Positions 9,544-18,051 are shown, numbered from the stretch's first letter. The stretch is 64,000 bases of DNA from Pseudalkalibacillus hwajinpoensis (GCF_039851965.1 NZ_CP156674.1:186001-250000); one strand, 5' to 3'. The notes: a model not told the origin generated them from the letters alone. Made by a program: numbers and translations.

Positions 9544-11016
9544 TCAGCTTCTTTTGTATTGAGCAAGAAATATAACAATCTCATTCTCAATCTCTTCCAT
9601 TTCTTCTTCATCAAGAAACTTATTCAAGATAATAGAAAAAATAAGAGGTTGTTCTGTCACAATATAGCCGGACAACGAAGTAACACCGATCAAGGTACCC
9701 GTTTTCGCATGAACGACATTTTGTGCTACTGTGTTTCTGAATCGTTCCCGAAGCGTCCCACCTACCATACGGTCTGGTACGCCAGCAATTGGCAAAGATG
9801 TAAAGTAAGGTTCAAACCATTCTTTTTGTTGAAGGTTATAAAGGAGCAAAGTAAGTTGATTTGGTTGGATGAGAGTTACTTGCGAAATACCAGATCCGTC
9901 CCTTAAACTCATTTCGTCAGGATTAAGTCCTTCCTCTCTCAGTACTTCCTTCACAACTTCTAAACCTGCTTCAAAGCTCCCTTCCCCTTTCTTCACTTTT
10001 CCCATTTCTTTAATAAGAACTTCCGCATGTCCATTGTTACTGAGCTTCATAAAAGGGATAAGCAATTCAGAAAGCGACATCGACTTTTTTTCAAAGAGTA
10101 CGGTGGCTTTTTCAGGAACTTTCGCCACTTTTTCGAATCCGACAACTTCAATACCATTCTTCTTTAAGGAATTCGCAAATAGATTCAGCGCATACTTGGC
10201 GGGCTCCCATACAGCAATCCATGATTTTTCTGGTGGTGAGTTTTCTGCTATTGTCCCTTCTACAATAATCGTGTTAGTTCCGTGTGTTCGGTGGATAGAT
10301 ATATCCGTTTCTTTATTTGCTTCAGATGTTCTGGCATGATTCACAATTGAAATGACCTCGGTTTCTGGAAATACAGTTACGCTTGCTTCTTCCCCTATAG
10401 CTCCTGCAGTGACTACAATCTTTACCGTACCTGAATCATAATCATTATCCGGTGAAGCCGTTAATGCAGAAACTTGGGCACCATAATATTCATGCTCATC
10501 GCTCCAGATTATATCTTCTGAAAGGTACTGATCATCGAACCAGTATTCGTCACCTATCAGATTGTTAATGCGATTAATTCCGCCTTTTTTTAATGTTCTC
10601 GCTATCTCGTCAAAGTCCTCAGGTAATAAAGTGGGGTCACCTTTTCCTTTAAGGTAAAGGTCACCGGTTTGTCCATTTTCTACAGCTTGATCTGTCAAAA
10701 TTTCAGTTGTAAATTGATATTCAGGGCCAAGTGTTTGAAGGGCTGCAGCAGCTGTTAGAAGCTTCATATTAGATGCAGGTGTTAATCTTGTATCGCCATG
10801 ATGATCGAATAAAAGTTTGCCAGTTAACCTCGAGCGAATGCTTACCCCTGCAATCGCTCCTTTTAGCCGATCGTCATTTAGAATGGTATGTATGGGCTGA
10901 AATGGATCGATCTGTTTGCCAGCACGAACTATTCTTTGCTTTTTAGCAGAAAATATAGGGAACATCAACATACATGTTGTCATAATTGCTGCGCCCGTGA
11001 TGCTCTTCTTATTCAA
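9544..11016 (-). CDS. dacC: D-alanyl-D-alanine carboxypeptidase/endopeptidase, S13 family (PBP4a-type)
   Basis: A class C low-molecular-mass penicillin-binding protein of 490 aa that trims or hydrolyses peptide cross-links in peptidoglycan outside the membrane. The three catalytic boxes are present: SNMK near residue 82 (acylated Ser and general-base Lys), SNN near 328 and KTG near 438. An N-terminal hydrophobic segment (ITGAAIMTTCMLMFPIFSA) acts as signal peptide or anchor. The large insertion between SxxK and SxN is typical of the S13 family. The start is a TTG at 11016 behind AAAGGAATGAG. A small gene with its own terminator lies just upstream. Confidence 0.92.
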   Translation of the reverse strand: MNKKSITGAAIMTTCMLMFPIFSAKKQRIVRAGKQIDPFQPIHTILNDDRLKGAIAGVSIRSRLTGKLLFDHHGDTRLTPASNMKLLTAAAALQTLGPEYQFTTEILTDQAVENGQTGDLYLKGKGDPTLLPEDFDEIARTLKKGGINRINNLIGDEYWFDDQYLSEDIIWSDEHEYYGAQVSALTASPDNDYDSGTVKIVVTAGAIGEEASVTVFPETEVISIVNHARTSEANKETDISIHRTHGTNTIIVEGTIAENSPPEKSWIAVWEPAKYALNLFANSLKKNGIEVVGFEKVAKVPEKATVLFEKKSMSLSELLIPFMKLSNNGHAEVLIKEMGKVKKGEGSFEAGLEVVKEVLREEGLNPDEMSLRDGSGISQVTLIQPNQLTLLLYNLQQKEWFEPYFTSLPIAGVPDRMVGGTLRERFRNTVAQNVVHAKTGTLIGVTSLSGYIVTEQPLIFSIILNKFLDEEEMEEIENEIVIFLAQYKRS

Positions 11017-11067
11017 GATGACTTCTCATTCCTTTTCAGTTAGTGTTATGTTATTATGTGGAAATTA

Positions 11068-11109
11068 AAATGGAGCCGAAGCGATAATGACTCGCGGCCG
11101 GCTCCATTT
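11068..11109 (-). terminator. Terminator of the 48-aa small gene
   Basis: An 11-bp stem AAATGGAGCCG / CGGCTCCATTT with a 20-nt loop. It follows the small minus-strand gene and precedes dacC, so the two are probably separate transcripts. Confidence 0.6.
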
Positions 11110-11142
11110 ATGTCGATTCCTCGAAAGTGTTCATTTGAAAGG

Positions 11143-11289
11143 TCATTTGGTTTCCTTCAGCTCCTGTTTACTGTTATTTCTTGCATAATCTCTATTTTCT
11201 ACAGTGACCTCTTCCGTTCGTTCGTATCCCCAAACATTCGTCAGCAGCAAACTTCCACTCAACGATATTGTACGCTGCTCTCTCAACAT
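11143..11289 (-). CDS. Small 48-aa protein of unknown function
   Basis: Minus-strand ATG at 11289 directly behind an excellent ribosome site (AAAGGAGGGGAGC), 48 codons, stop at 11143, then a hairpin terminator 34 bases on. The product begins MLREQRTISLSGSLLLTNVW and ends in a charged, hydrophilic tail rich in Glu, Lys and Asn; there is no long membrane segment. I do not recognise a family. The combination of ribosome site, full frame and terminator supports a real gene. It is oriented like dacC, which starts 127 bp downstream. Confidence 0.5.
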   Translation of the reverse strand: MLREQRTISLSGSLLLTNVWGYERTEEVTVENRDYARNNSKQELKETK

Positions 11290-11452
11290 GCTCCCCTCCT
11301 TTTCGTTTAATAATCCACTATTTCGTCACTCGAATGGAATATTCCTTTTTTTCTGACGAAATTAATTCTAATTACCTGAAAAACTGTAAAAGAGAATACA
11401 AAGCTGTAGAATGATGTGATTGTCCTATGACTTTCATCCTGATTTTTTCGTC

Positions 11453-11479
11453 AAAAAACCTTCCATCAGGAAGGTTTTT
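11453..11479 (-). terminator. Terminator overlapping the acyl-CoA dehydrogenase stop
   Basis: AAAAACCTTCC / GGAAGGTTTTT with a 4-nt loop. The loop contains the stop codon complement, and a T-run follows on the minus strand. Confidence 0.8.
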
Positions 11480-12644
11480 CTGAAGTAGATAATGCTCTTT
11501 TTGCAAGCATGGAAATGACAGCATCATCCATCGGTGGATTATGAAGACCTGCTCTAACATCACGATAGTATCGCTGCATTGGATTATCCTTAAATAAACC
11601 TCTTGCTCCTACAATTCTCATAGCGAGATCCACCACTCTAGCTGCACTATTTGTTGCTACATGTTTAACGGCAGCAAGCTCTGGACCCATATTGGCTCTC
11701 TTCTCAGGTTCCGTCACCCACCTGTCCGCTACGGAATACATCATTTCTCTTGCTCTCAATAACTCTAATTCCATTTCACCAATTTTCCTCTGTACTTCAG
11801 GGACATCTTTAATCGGTCCAGGGAGGCTATTTGGTGAATACTCTGAAGCAAATGTAATCGCTTCGTTACGCGCTGCAATCGCTACCCCTAAATAGCAAGC
11901 AGGAATATGAAGGAGCCAGGCTTTTGGTAATTCTCCTTTTTCTGTTTCAGGACCTTCTATAAGTGCATCTAAAGGCAACTCAACGTTAGTCAATATAAGA
12001 TCGTCACTTCTGGTGCCTCTCATCGACATCGTATCCCAGTTGTCTACTATCTTAACACCTGGCAGATTCATATCGACAAGGAAGAAGCCTGTTTCTTCTG
12101 TGTCATCAATCTGAGCGGAAACGAGTGCATAATGAAGACCTGGTGCCATCGATGTAAAGGACTTTCTTCCAGTGATAATCCAGCTGTCATTCTTACTGAT
12201 TGCCTTAGTCTGTGGCATGCCACCGCGTGTTGGACTGCCTGTTGCGGGTTCTGAAGCGGCACGATTGAGAAGAGCATGTTCATTTACAATTAATTTCGCC
12301 ATTCGTTCAAATACTGAATCTGACCATGTTTGATCATCTCTCATTTCGAGCATGATACCAAGATGCCAGCCTATCGAGAGTGCTGTGGAAGCGTCTCCAC
12401 TAGCGATTTTTTCCTGAAGCATAACGAACTCGTATAAATTAATTCCATTACCACCAAAGTGTTCGGGTACAGTTAAGGACACATATCCGGACTGTTTTAA
12501 CTCCTCGAAATTTTCGGAAGGAAACCGTCCCTCTTGATCAATTTTATCAGCTCGAAGCGCAAATGAATCCGCTAGATCACTTCCAAGCTTTAATAGGTTT
12601 TTCTGTCTATTATTTTTAATAAAAGGGTTATAAAGTGAAGCCAT
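11466..12644 (-). CDS. Acyl-CoA dehydrogenase family protein (YdbM-like)
   Basis: A 392-aa flavoprotein of the acyl-CoA dehydrogenase superfamily, closest in my judgement to B. subtilis YdbM. N-terminal helical domain (LTVPEHFGGNGI near residue 62), central beta domain with the FAD/substrate segment GRKSFTSMAPG, and C-terminal helical domain with RIVGARGLFKDNPMQRYYRD. The catalytic Glu position cannot be assigned safely, so the substrate is open. The start at ATG 12644 has AAAGGTGG nine bases upstream and is preferred over an in-frame start 12 codons earlier. The gene is monocistronic. Confidence 0.85.
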   Translation of the reverse strand: MASLYNPFIKNNRQKNLLKLGSDLADSFALRADKIDQEGRFPSENFEELKQSGYVSLTVPEHFGGNGINLYEFVMLQEKIASGDASTALSIGWHLGIMLEMRDDQTWSDSVFERMAKLIVNEHALLNRAASEPATGSPTRGGMPQTKAISKNDSWIITGRKSFTSMAPGLHYALVSAQIDDTEETGFFLVDMNLPGVKIVDNWDTMSMRGTRSDDLILTNVELPLDALIEGPETEKGELPKAWLLHIPACYLGVAIAARNEAITFASEYSPNSLPGPIKDVPEVQRKIGEMELELLRAREMMYSVADRWVTEPEKRANMGPELAAVKHVATNSAARVVDLAMRIVGARGLFKDNPMQRYYRDVRAGLHNPPMDDAVISMLAKRALSTSEKPS

Positions 12645-12738
12645 CTCATAAAGCCACCTTTCCGATCGACGTACTCTCACTTCAATCGTACACCACAGGA
12701 GGTAAGATACACCAGTAAAGCGATCGGAAATAAAACTT

Positions 12739-13485
12739 TTATTTTCTATAAAGAGGATAATTTACAGTAGTTGGTACTTCTATCACAATGATTCTAGTTG
12801 CCTCGTTAGCTTTTATTTCAATTGTATCCTTTTCATCTGCTTCAATTACGATAAAATCCTTTTTATCGAATATGGTTTCTTGGAGTGTTCCAGAACCTTG
12901 AAGAATCAGAATACTTAGTGAACGTCCCTTACTGAGCTCACGAGAAAAAGTAGATTCTTCTTCGATAAAGATGTCCCACATCCCCGCGTCTGTAACAAAC
13001 GAAACGGGAGAATCATCACCCAATATCTCTTTAACAGTTAATCCCCCATCATTATCAAGCAGAAATTCTTCATGTTCATATTGCTGATAAGTAGGATTCC
13101 GGCGTAAAGCTTCTCTCAAATGTGGTTCAAACCAGATCTGAAACCCCTGCATATCCGGACCGACAAATCCTTCTTCATGAGATACTCCTGAACCAGTTTG
13201 CATCACCTGTAACCCACCAGGTCCAACAGTGCTTTTCGTACCTAGCGAATCACCATGTTCTGCCTTACCGCTAATGACATACGTTATAATCTCAAATCCC
13301 TGATGAGGATGGAGAGAAATATAGCCAGCGTCCTCAGATTTAGCCCACGCCCAGTAAAACAGTGGTCCCACACGTTTCACTTCTGATCCTTCACCAGGAA
13401 ATCCTATAGGCTTTTGTTCTGTGATCTTACCTCCATCAAATTGACCAACACCCTGTTGATTTACATCATACTTCTTTATCTTCAT
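12739..13485 (-). CDS. Pirin family protein (quercetinase-like bicupin)
   Basis: A pirin-type double-cupin protein of about 248 aa. The N-terminal cupin carries the metal-binding set HPHQGFE (near residue 60), GKAEHGDS (about 75) and GSGVSHEE (about 100). Bacterial pirins such as YhaK/YhhW are linked to quercetin dioxygenase activity and redox sensing. The ATG at 13485 is chosen because an in-frame ATG six codons upstream lies inside a TATAAT-like element at the end of the operator. The promoter carries a near-perfect MhqR-type operator (see 13506-13552), which points to induction by quinones or other thiol-reactive compounds. Confidence 0.85.
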   Translation of the reverse strand: MKIKKYDVNQQGVGQFDGGKITEQKPIGFPGEGSEVKRVGPLFYWAWAKSEDAGYISLHPHQGFEIITYVISGKAEHGDSLGTKSTVGPGGLQVMQTGSGVSHEEGFVGPDMQGFQIWFEPHLREALRRNPTYQQYEHEEFLLDNDGGLTVKEILGDDSPVSFVTDAGMWDIFIEEESTFSRELSKGRSLSILILQGSGTLQETIFDKKDFIVIEADEKDTIEIKANEATRIIVIEVPTTVNYPLYRK

Positions 13486-13505
13486 TGACATCACCACTTT
13501 CATTA

Positions 13506-13552
13506 TATCTTGAATTCGAGATAATTTTAGCTCTTTTTCAGCAATCTGTCAA
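13506..13552 (-). promoter_or_regulatory. Sigma-A promoter with MhqR-like operator upstream of the pirin gene
   Basis: On the minus strand TTGACA (13552-13547), a 17-nt spacer and TAAAAT (13529-13524) form a near-consensus promoter. Immediately downstream lies TATCTCGAATTCAAGATA (13523-13506), an 18-nt palindrome with one imperfect pair. It matches the MhqR operator I recall from B. subtilis (TATCTCGAATTCGAGATA) at 17 of 18 positions. It overlaps the predicted transcription start, as expected for a repressor site. Confidence 0.7.
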
Positions 13553-13724
13553 ACAAAGAGCACGGTTTCACTTGCAGAACTTCTTACTTTTCGAATTTGT
13601 AAAACAATGTCTTTATAATAAAATTCTGGTGATAACGTTAATTTTACATCTTTCGCATTTTGATCCACAGGAATTAAGAGCGTTATTATGATTCCTAAAA
13701 ACCATTTTCCAGGTTGCATAGTAA

Positions 13725-13747
13725 AAAGCCGGCAAAATGCCGGCTTT
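13725..13747 (-). terminator. Terminator of the aldo/keto reductase gene
   Basis: A 9-bp stem AAAGCCGGC / GCCGGCTTT with a 5-nt loop lies four bases past the stop and is followed by a short T-run on the minus strand. Confidence 0.8.
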
Positions 13748-13750
13748 CAA

Positions 13751-14578
13751 TTAAAAGTCAAAATTATCGGGGTCTGGACCCATACGTTCATTTTGATTAA
13801 GTTCATCAAGTGCACGTATATCCTCCTGAGTTAACTCGAAATCAAATACGTCAAAGTTTTGCTTAATACGCTCTGGATTAGACGATTTTGGAATAGTGAC
13901 TACCTCATGTTCAAGGTCCCATCGAATAATTACCTGTGCAGTTGTTTTACCATGGTTTTCTGCAATTCCTTTTACAACTTCGTGATCCAACAATTTACCC
14001 TGAGCGAGTGGTGACCAGGCTTCCATCTGAATGGAATATTGTTTGCAATACTCACGAACTTCCTGTTGGTTAAGAAGCGGATGGAATTCAACTTGATTGA
14101 CCATCGGCTTGATTTCAGCATCGTTCAATAGGTCATCCAAATGGTGTGGATGAAAGTTACTCACCCCAATCGCACGTATGCGACCATTTTTGTATAGCTT
14201 CTCCATTGCTCTCCATGTTTCTTTATACTTCCCATCTACTGGCCAGTGAATGAGATACAAATCAAGCGTCTCAATTCCAAGCTTCGATACTGTATCTTCG
14301 AAAGCTTTCAGTGTTGATTCATAGCCCTGATCAGCATTCCAGACTTTAGATGTAATAAAAAGCTCTTCACGTGGTGTGCTATTTTCCTTTATTGCTGCAC
14401 CGACACCTTCTTCGTTTTTATATGCTGCAGCTGTATCGATTGCTTTATAACCAGCATCGATCGCAGCGTTGACCGCAGTCTTCACTTCGTCATTGTTTTC
14501 CATTTTCCAAACACCAAGTCCAAGAGTTGGCATTTCAACGCCGTTATGCAATTTCGTTGTAGTCCATTGTTTTGCCAT
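13751..14578 (-). CDS. Aldo/keto reductase (YvgN/YtbE-like, AKR5G type)
   Basis: A 275-aa NADPH-dependent (alpha/beta)8-barrel reductase that likely reduces aldehydes such as methylglyoxal. The catalytic tetrad is visible: Asp in AIDTAAAYKNEEGVG (Asp and Tyr), Lys in ITSKVW, and His in LIHWPVDG. The cofactor-binding C-terminal motif VVTIPKSSNPERIKQN is intact. An ATG with GGAGGAG upstream gives the standard N-terminus. Monocistronic with its own terminator. Confidence 0.9.
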   Translation of the reverse strand: MAKQWTTTKLHNGVEMPTLGLGVWKMENNDEVKTAVNAAIDAGYKAIDTAAAYKNEEGVGAAIKENSTPREELFITSKVWNADQGYESTLKAFEDTVSKLGIETLDLYLIHWPVDGKYKETWRAMEKLYKNGRIRAIGVSNFHPHHLDDLLNDAEIKPMVNQVEFHPLLNQQEVREYCKQYSIQMEAWSPLAQGKLLDHEVVKGIAENHGKTTAQVIIRWDLEHEVVTIPKSSNPERIKQNFDVFDFELTQEDIRALDELNQNERMGPDPDNFDF

Positions 14579-14691
14579 TCTTAATCTCCTCCATTTTTTC
14601 AGTCACAATAAAGGGTTTCCCCATTTAATTCCACTTCACACATCTATTTCAAAGAAAGGAACATTTTAAAGCCCCAGTTTGTTATGAGCTG

Positions 14692-14960
14692 TTAACGTTT
14701 TATTCTTTTTTCAAGATCTTTCTCCGTTGTACTCGTTAAAACGTCTTTTTCCTTTTTAAATGTTCCAAATAACACATCCACGAAGGAATTGTTGCAACTA
14801 ATACGTTTTTTTAACCCACTTACCTAAAGATGTTTTAGGTTTAATAGGTTGATGAGCGACAAAATGCTTCCACTCAAAAAGGAGTAGCATAGTTATTAAA
14901 CCAGCACCAAACGCTAGTGCCACTATGTAAAGGAATCACTAAAGCTAAAAAACCATTCCA
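14692..14960 (-). pseudogene. Degraded membrane-protein remnant
   Basis: The minus strand keeps pieces of a coding sequence in different frames: a hydrophobic helix followed by a polar tail (VALAFGAGLITMLLLFEW, then KHFVAHQP), a stop (TATTAG), and a second frame ending VDVLFGTFKKEKDVL...KRIKR before a natural stop at 14694-14692. At least two frameshifts separate these. I cannot name the parent family. This fills the gap between the aldo/keto reductase and the next small gene. Confidence 0.35.
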
Positions 14961-14985
14961 TTGTTTTAAGAAACACATAATAAAA

Positions 14986-15008
14986 AACCATCCAAGAGGA
15001 GGATGGTT
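14986..15008 (-). terminator. Terminator of the 44-aa small gene
   Basis: AACCATCC / GGATGGTT, 8 bp with a 7-nt loop, followed by TTTTTTA on the minus strand. It overlaps the stop codon of the small gene. Confidence 0.75.
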
Positions 15009-15141
15009 AAATTTTTGTTGGTTTTTGCTTTAATCTAGACTTTTTATTGAACTGAGCAATAGGGTCAGTCTGGAATTTTTCTTTTTCTACTTTTGCATCT
15101 TGTTCGAATGCCTGCATGCCTTTCCCAAACAACAAACTCAT
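15007..15141 (-). CDS. Small 44-aa basic/hydrophilic protein
   Basis: An ATG at 15141 preceded by AAAGGAGG eight bases upstream, 44 codons, then a terminator over the stop. The product starts MSLLFGKGMQAFEQDAKVEK and ends in a Lys-rich tail (NKKSRLKQKPTKI). It has no membrane segment and no cysteine. I do not recognise a family; it has the look of small Bacillus proteins made in stationary phase or sporulation, but that is inference. The strong translation signals make it very likely expressed. Confidence 0.6.
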   Translation of the reverse strand: MSLLFGKGMQAFEQDAKVEKEKFQTDPIAQFNKKSRLKQKPTKI

Positions 15142-15231
15142 GGGTAGTGCCTCCTTTAATATAACGTTAAAACACCATTTCCGATTTTGTTTATTTTAAA
15201 ACCTAATCGTAATAATTTTTTCAATGATTTT

Positions 15232-15432
15232 TTACTGTTGTTCAAGAACACTCGCTGTGTCACTACAGAAAGATTGAACCGCTGTTAATTGCTGCAAGGA
15301 TTCCTGTATTCTTTCTCGATTTTGCTCCTTTTCGACAGTAGAAAGCGCCTGTTCAAGACATCTACTCGCTTGTTCTAACGCCTGACAGCTATCCTGCACG
15401 TAACCTCTTGCATTTTTCTCAAATGACTTTAT
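15232..15432 (-). other. Start-less 67-codon frame behind a strong ribosome site
   Basis: A minus-strand frame open from about 15432 to a stop at 15234-15232 encodes an amphipathic helical sequence with spaced cysteines (QDSCQALEQASRCLEQALS, later VQSFCSDTASVLEQQ). AAAGGAGGG lies just upstream, but no ATG/GTG/TTG falls at proper spacing in this frame. The nearest in-frame start is a GTG at 15399, without its own ribosome site. A TTG at good spacing is in another frame and stops after 15 codons. It could be a real small gene with a damaged start or one lost base. Confidence 0.3.
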
Positions 15433-15478
15433 CCCTCCTTTTCTATTAGGTTGAACAAATGATTAAAATCCATACAAA

Positions 15479-15503
15479 AACCACCAGGTGTTCACCTGAT
15501 GGT
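15479..15503 (-). terminator. Terminator after the methanogen_OD1 gene
   Basis: On the minus strand ACCATCAGGTG / CACCTGGTGGT (one wobble) with a 2-3 nt loop, then TTTTTG, starting ten bases after the stop. Confidence 0.8.
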
Positions 15504-15512
15504 AGTTGCACT

Positions 15513-16133
15513 TTATTTCTGTCCTACTTGATTTTTCAGATCTTCTAACTCTTGTACAAGCTGGATGACCATGTCATCACTCCGCTTGAGCTCTTTATTT
15601 AGAAGCGCAATGGTATCTTCTTCCCAAGTGAACGGATCACCATTATCTGGTGTTATCGGCAGGTTCTCATAACGGTCTCCCTCCTCAATACCAGGTTCAA
15701 AAGCGATCATCACTTCACAACCAGGATCGCCAAGTGCACTTCGTTTTCGCAGATTGACTTCTCCATAATTAAAATGTCTTGCTGCAATTCCCCCAAAAAC
15801 ACTTGACGTCATCGTACAGAGGTGAGGTGCCTCCTTTACCTGTTCTCCAAAAGGACAACTTCGTGCTTTAACTACAACATACTGAGCCGTAACTTCTGCA
15901 ATGAAAAATTCGCCACCAATAGAATTTTTTATATCAACAATAGCTCTTGCATAGTCATCTGGAGTCCAACTATTATCAGGATAGTAAGATTCAAGCCATT
16001 CACCAGTCCGAATTCCTAATTGATAAATATACTCTCTTGCTTCAGAACCGATGGTCTTCTCATGAAGATGGGCATATTGAGTAATTAATTTCCCAAGAAA
16101 CCTACTGGCAGTTAATGGATGCAACTGATTCAT
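15513..16133 (-). CDS. Methanogen output domain 1 (MetOD1)-type protein
   Basis: A 206-aa cytosolic protein resembling the methanogen output domain 1 family, a V4R-like sensory/output fold. A conserved cysteine set is visible: ARSCPFGEQ, HLCTMTSSVFGG and LGDPGCEVMIAF at about residues 105-165. The C-terminal 35 residues form a likely coiled helix (LLNKELKRSDDMVIQLVQELEDLK). The start has AAGGAGG upstream. It lies 85 bp downstream of the N-hydroxylase gene in the same direction and shares its terminator, so co-transcription is possible; a TATAAT-like element in the gap could also serve it. Role unknown, perhaps ligand or metal sensing. Confidence 0.65.
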   Translation of the reverse strand: MNQLHPLTASRFLGKLITQYAHLHEKTIGSEAREYIYQLGIRTGEWLESYYPDNSWTPDDYARAIVDIKNSIGGEFFIAEVTAQYVVVKARSCPFGEQVKEAPHLCTMTSSVFGGIAARHFNYGEVNLRKRSALGDPGCEVMIAFEPGIEEGDRYENLPITPDNGDPFTWEEDTIALLNKELKRSDDMVIQLVQELEDLKNQVGQK

Positions 16134-16218
16134 TATCAGATCCCCTCCTTGCCAAACCTCCTATGACTTTTCTTAATCATAAGGGATTATAATGAAATAA
16201 AAGGATAAAAAAGAATTA

Positions 16219-17523
16219 CTACTCTTTAAATTCAAATTGTTGAAAAATATTTCCTTCTAAAATGGGATAGATAGCTTTCCCTGCAAGCTCATTGATAATA
16301 ATCTTATTACGGTTAACAGCAAGTCCAAGATTGGTGGAGCCTACCCCATGTGTGTGCTGCATGCCGCTATGAACAAAAATATTAGAGGATGATTCTTGAT
16401 TAAGAGTCAGTCGAAAATCTTTCGATACGTGATAACGTCCTTTTTCATCCCATTCAATGAAATCTTTTAAATCGTTTAAACACTCCGGAATTAGTGGGCG
16501 ATATCCTGTACCTGCTACAATGACTTCGCTTTCGATCAAGAAATTCCGATTCTTTTGCCACTGACGGCATTCAAGTTCATATCCACTTCCGTCCTCTTTT
16601 TCTTTTAACCCATTTATTTCTGTGAGAGGCATAAGCATAACATCCATTTGTTTACCGCCTACTGACTGTTCATAAAGGAGATTATAAATATCTGTGATCG
16701 TATGTGGGCTAATTCCTTTATAGAGAAGCTGCTGGCCACTAAAAATATCATCCTTTTGATTTTGTGGCAGGTCATAGAAATAATCCACATATTCAGGTGA
16801 GAAATGTTCAAGACTTAACCGTGTTTCCTCCATTGGAAAGAACCCCTGTGACCTTGTAATCCAGTTTAGTGAATACCCATGGTCATTTCTTTCCTTTAAT
16901 AGTTCACGAAAAATTTCTGCTGAGCTCTGTCCTGATCCAATAACAGTAATGCTCTTCGCTTCTTTACAACGCTCCACGTGATCAAGGAATGTAGAAGAAT
17001 GGAAAACGTCATGCTCAGACATGCCTTGAAGCGATGAAGGAAGCGAAGGTACTGTGCCAACTCCAAGAATGATGTTCTTTGCGAAGTACTTTTTTTCTTC
17101 TCCTGATTGGTTAACTGAAATTTCATAGTGGGTGATGGGTGAGCCAACTGGTACTACAGCAGTCACATTTGTTCCAAACTGACAACTTTCTAACAGATCT
17201 GCTGCCCACTGGCAGTAATGATTGTACTCATTACGTGGCATTTCTAGCCGCTGTAAGAAATAGAAATTATATAATCGGTTATGGTGCTTCAAATAGTTTA
17301 AATAGCTATATGGATTTGTGGGATCAGCCATCGTCACCAGATCGGCCATAAACGGTACTTGCAACCTTGTCCCCTCAATTAACATTCCAGGATGCCAGTC
17401 AAATTTTTCCTTCTTCTCAAAAAAAAGCGAATCGATTTCTTTAACTGGATCCAGCAGGGCTGCTAACCCTAAATTAAATGGCCCTATGCCTACACCTATC
17501 AAGTCATACATTTTCTCTCTCAT
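16219..17523 (-). CDS. L-lysine N6-/L-ornithine N5-hydroxylase family flavoprotein
   Basis: A 434-aa FAD- and NADPH-dependent N-hydroxylating monooxygenase (IucD/PvdA/SidA family), which normally makes the hydroxylamine for hydroxamate siderophores. FAD motif GVGIGPFNLGLAAL at residues 11-24, NADPH motif VIGSGQSSAEIF near 198, the ATGY-type motif VAGTGYRPLIP near 340, and the C-terminal HTHGVGSTNLGLAVNR. All landmarks are intact. No siderophore synthetase, acetyltransferase or transporter is in the window, so the substrate fate is unknown. Start: ATG at 17523, or a second ATG four codons later that has better ribosome-site spacing. Confidence 0.88.
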   Translation of the reverse strand: MREKMYDLIGVGIGPFNLGLAALLDPVKEIDSLFFEKKEKFDWHPGMLIEGTRLQVPFMADLVTMADPTNPYSYLNYLKHHNRLYNFYFLQRLEMPRNEYNHYCQWAADLLESCQFGTNVTAVVPVGSPITHYEISVNQSGEEKKYFAKNIILGVGTVPSLPSSLQGMSEHDVFHSSTFLDHVERCKEAKSITVIGSGQSSAEIFRELLKERNDHGYSLNWITRSQGFFPMEETRLSLEHFSPEYVDYFYDLPQNQKDDIFSGQQLLYKGISPHTITDIYNLLYEQSVGGKQMDVMLMPLTEINGLKEKEDGSGYELECRQWQKNRNFLIESEVIVAGTGYRPLIPECLNDLKDFIEWDEKGRYHVSKDFRLTLNQESSSNIFVHSGMQHTHGVGSTNLGLAVNRNKIIINELAGKAIYPILEGNIFQQFEFKE

Positions 17524-17607
17524 CCTACCCTATCCTTTCTGTCCTTACATTTTTTCTCTAAATCAATTATATCAGATTTTCTATTAGCTGTTTTTTTTAC
17601 GCAAAAA

Positions 17608-17630
17608 AAAACAGCCCATTAGGCTGTTTT
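17608..17630 (-). terminator. Terminator of the DUF4395 gene
   Basis: AAAACAGCC / GGCTGTTTT with a 5-nt loop and a run of T on the minus strand. It overlaps the DUF4395 stop codon. Confidence 0.85.
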
Positions 17631-18051
17631 AAGAAGATTGGTGAGAGCGTTTGTATTGAAACTGTTTCCATTGAAAACGGATAAAACAGCCAATGCAGAA
17701 ACCAAGAATCGCCACAAGTGAGGCTAGAGCAACCATAATAGCGGCTGTGAATGAAAGCCACTGCACACCTGCTATGTGGAAAATGAGGGATACCGTTAAA
17801 AGAATGACAGCAATTTTTTGATTGAAATTTTGTTGATCCGCATCCTCAGGAATATAGGAATTCATTGGCTTTCTTAGGAAGGATTTACCTACTTTGATGA
17901 TTGGATTGAAGTGGAATAGTAATCCCATTAATCCAACTCCAAGTGGTAGAGCTAGAAAAATCCACTGGCTAAAAAGGACGAAAGAAGTTGCAAAAATAAA
18001 AATAAACGATTGGTTTAGTCGAACAAGAGGTCTTGGAATCGATAAAGGCAT
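17629..18051 (-). CDS. DUF4395 family membrane protein
   Basis: A 140-aa integral membrane protein with four hydrophobic helices (about residues 15-33, 34-48, 79-97 and 98-121). The family signature is an N-terminal proline-rich opening (MPLSIPRPLVRLNQ) and a late GFCIGCFI segment with a CxxC pair in or near the membrane. DUF4395 proteins often occur near thiol-redox or sulfur genes, but no such neighbour is present here. Ribosome site AAAGGTTGG seven bases before ATG. Function unknown. Confidence 0.8.
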   Translation of the reverse strand: MPLSIPRPLVRLNQSFIFIFATSFVLFSQWIFLALPLGVGLMGLLFHFNPIIKVGKSFLRKPMNSYIPEDADQQNFNQKIAVILLTVSLIFHIAGVQWLSFTAAIMVALASLVAILGFCIGCFIRFQWKQFQYKRSHQSS

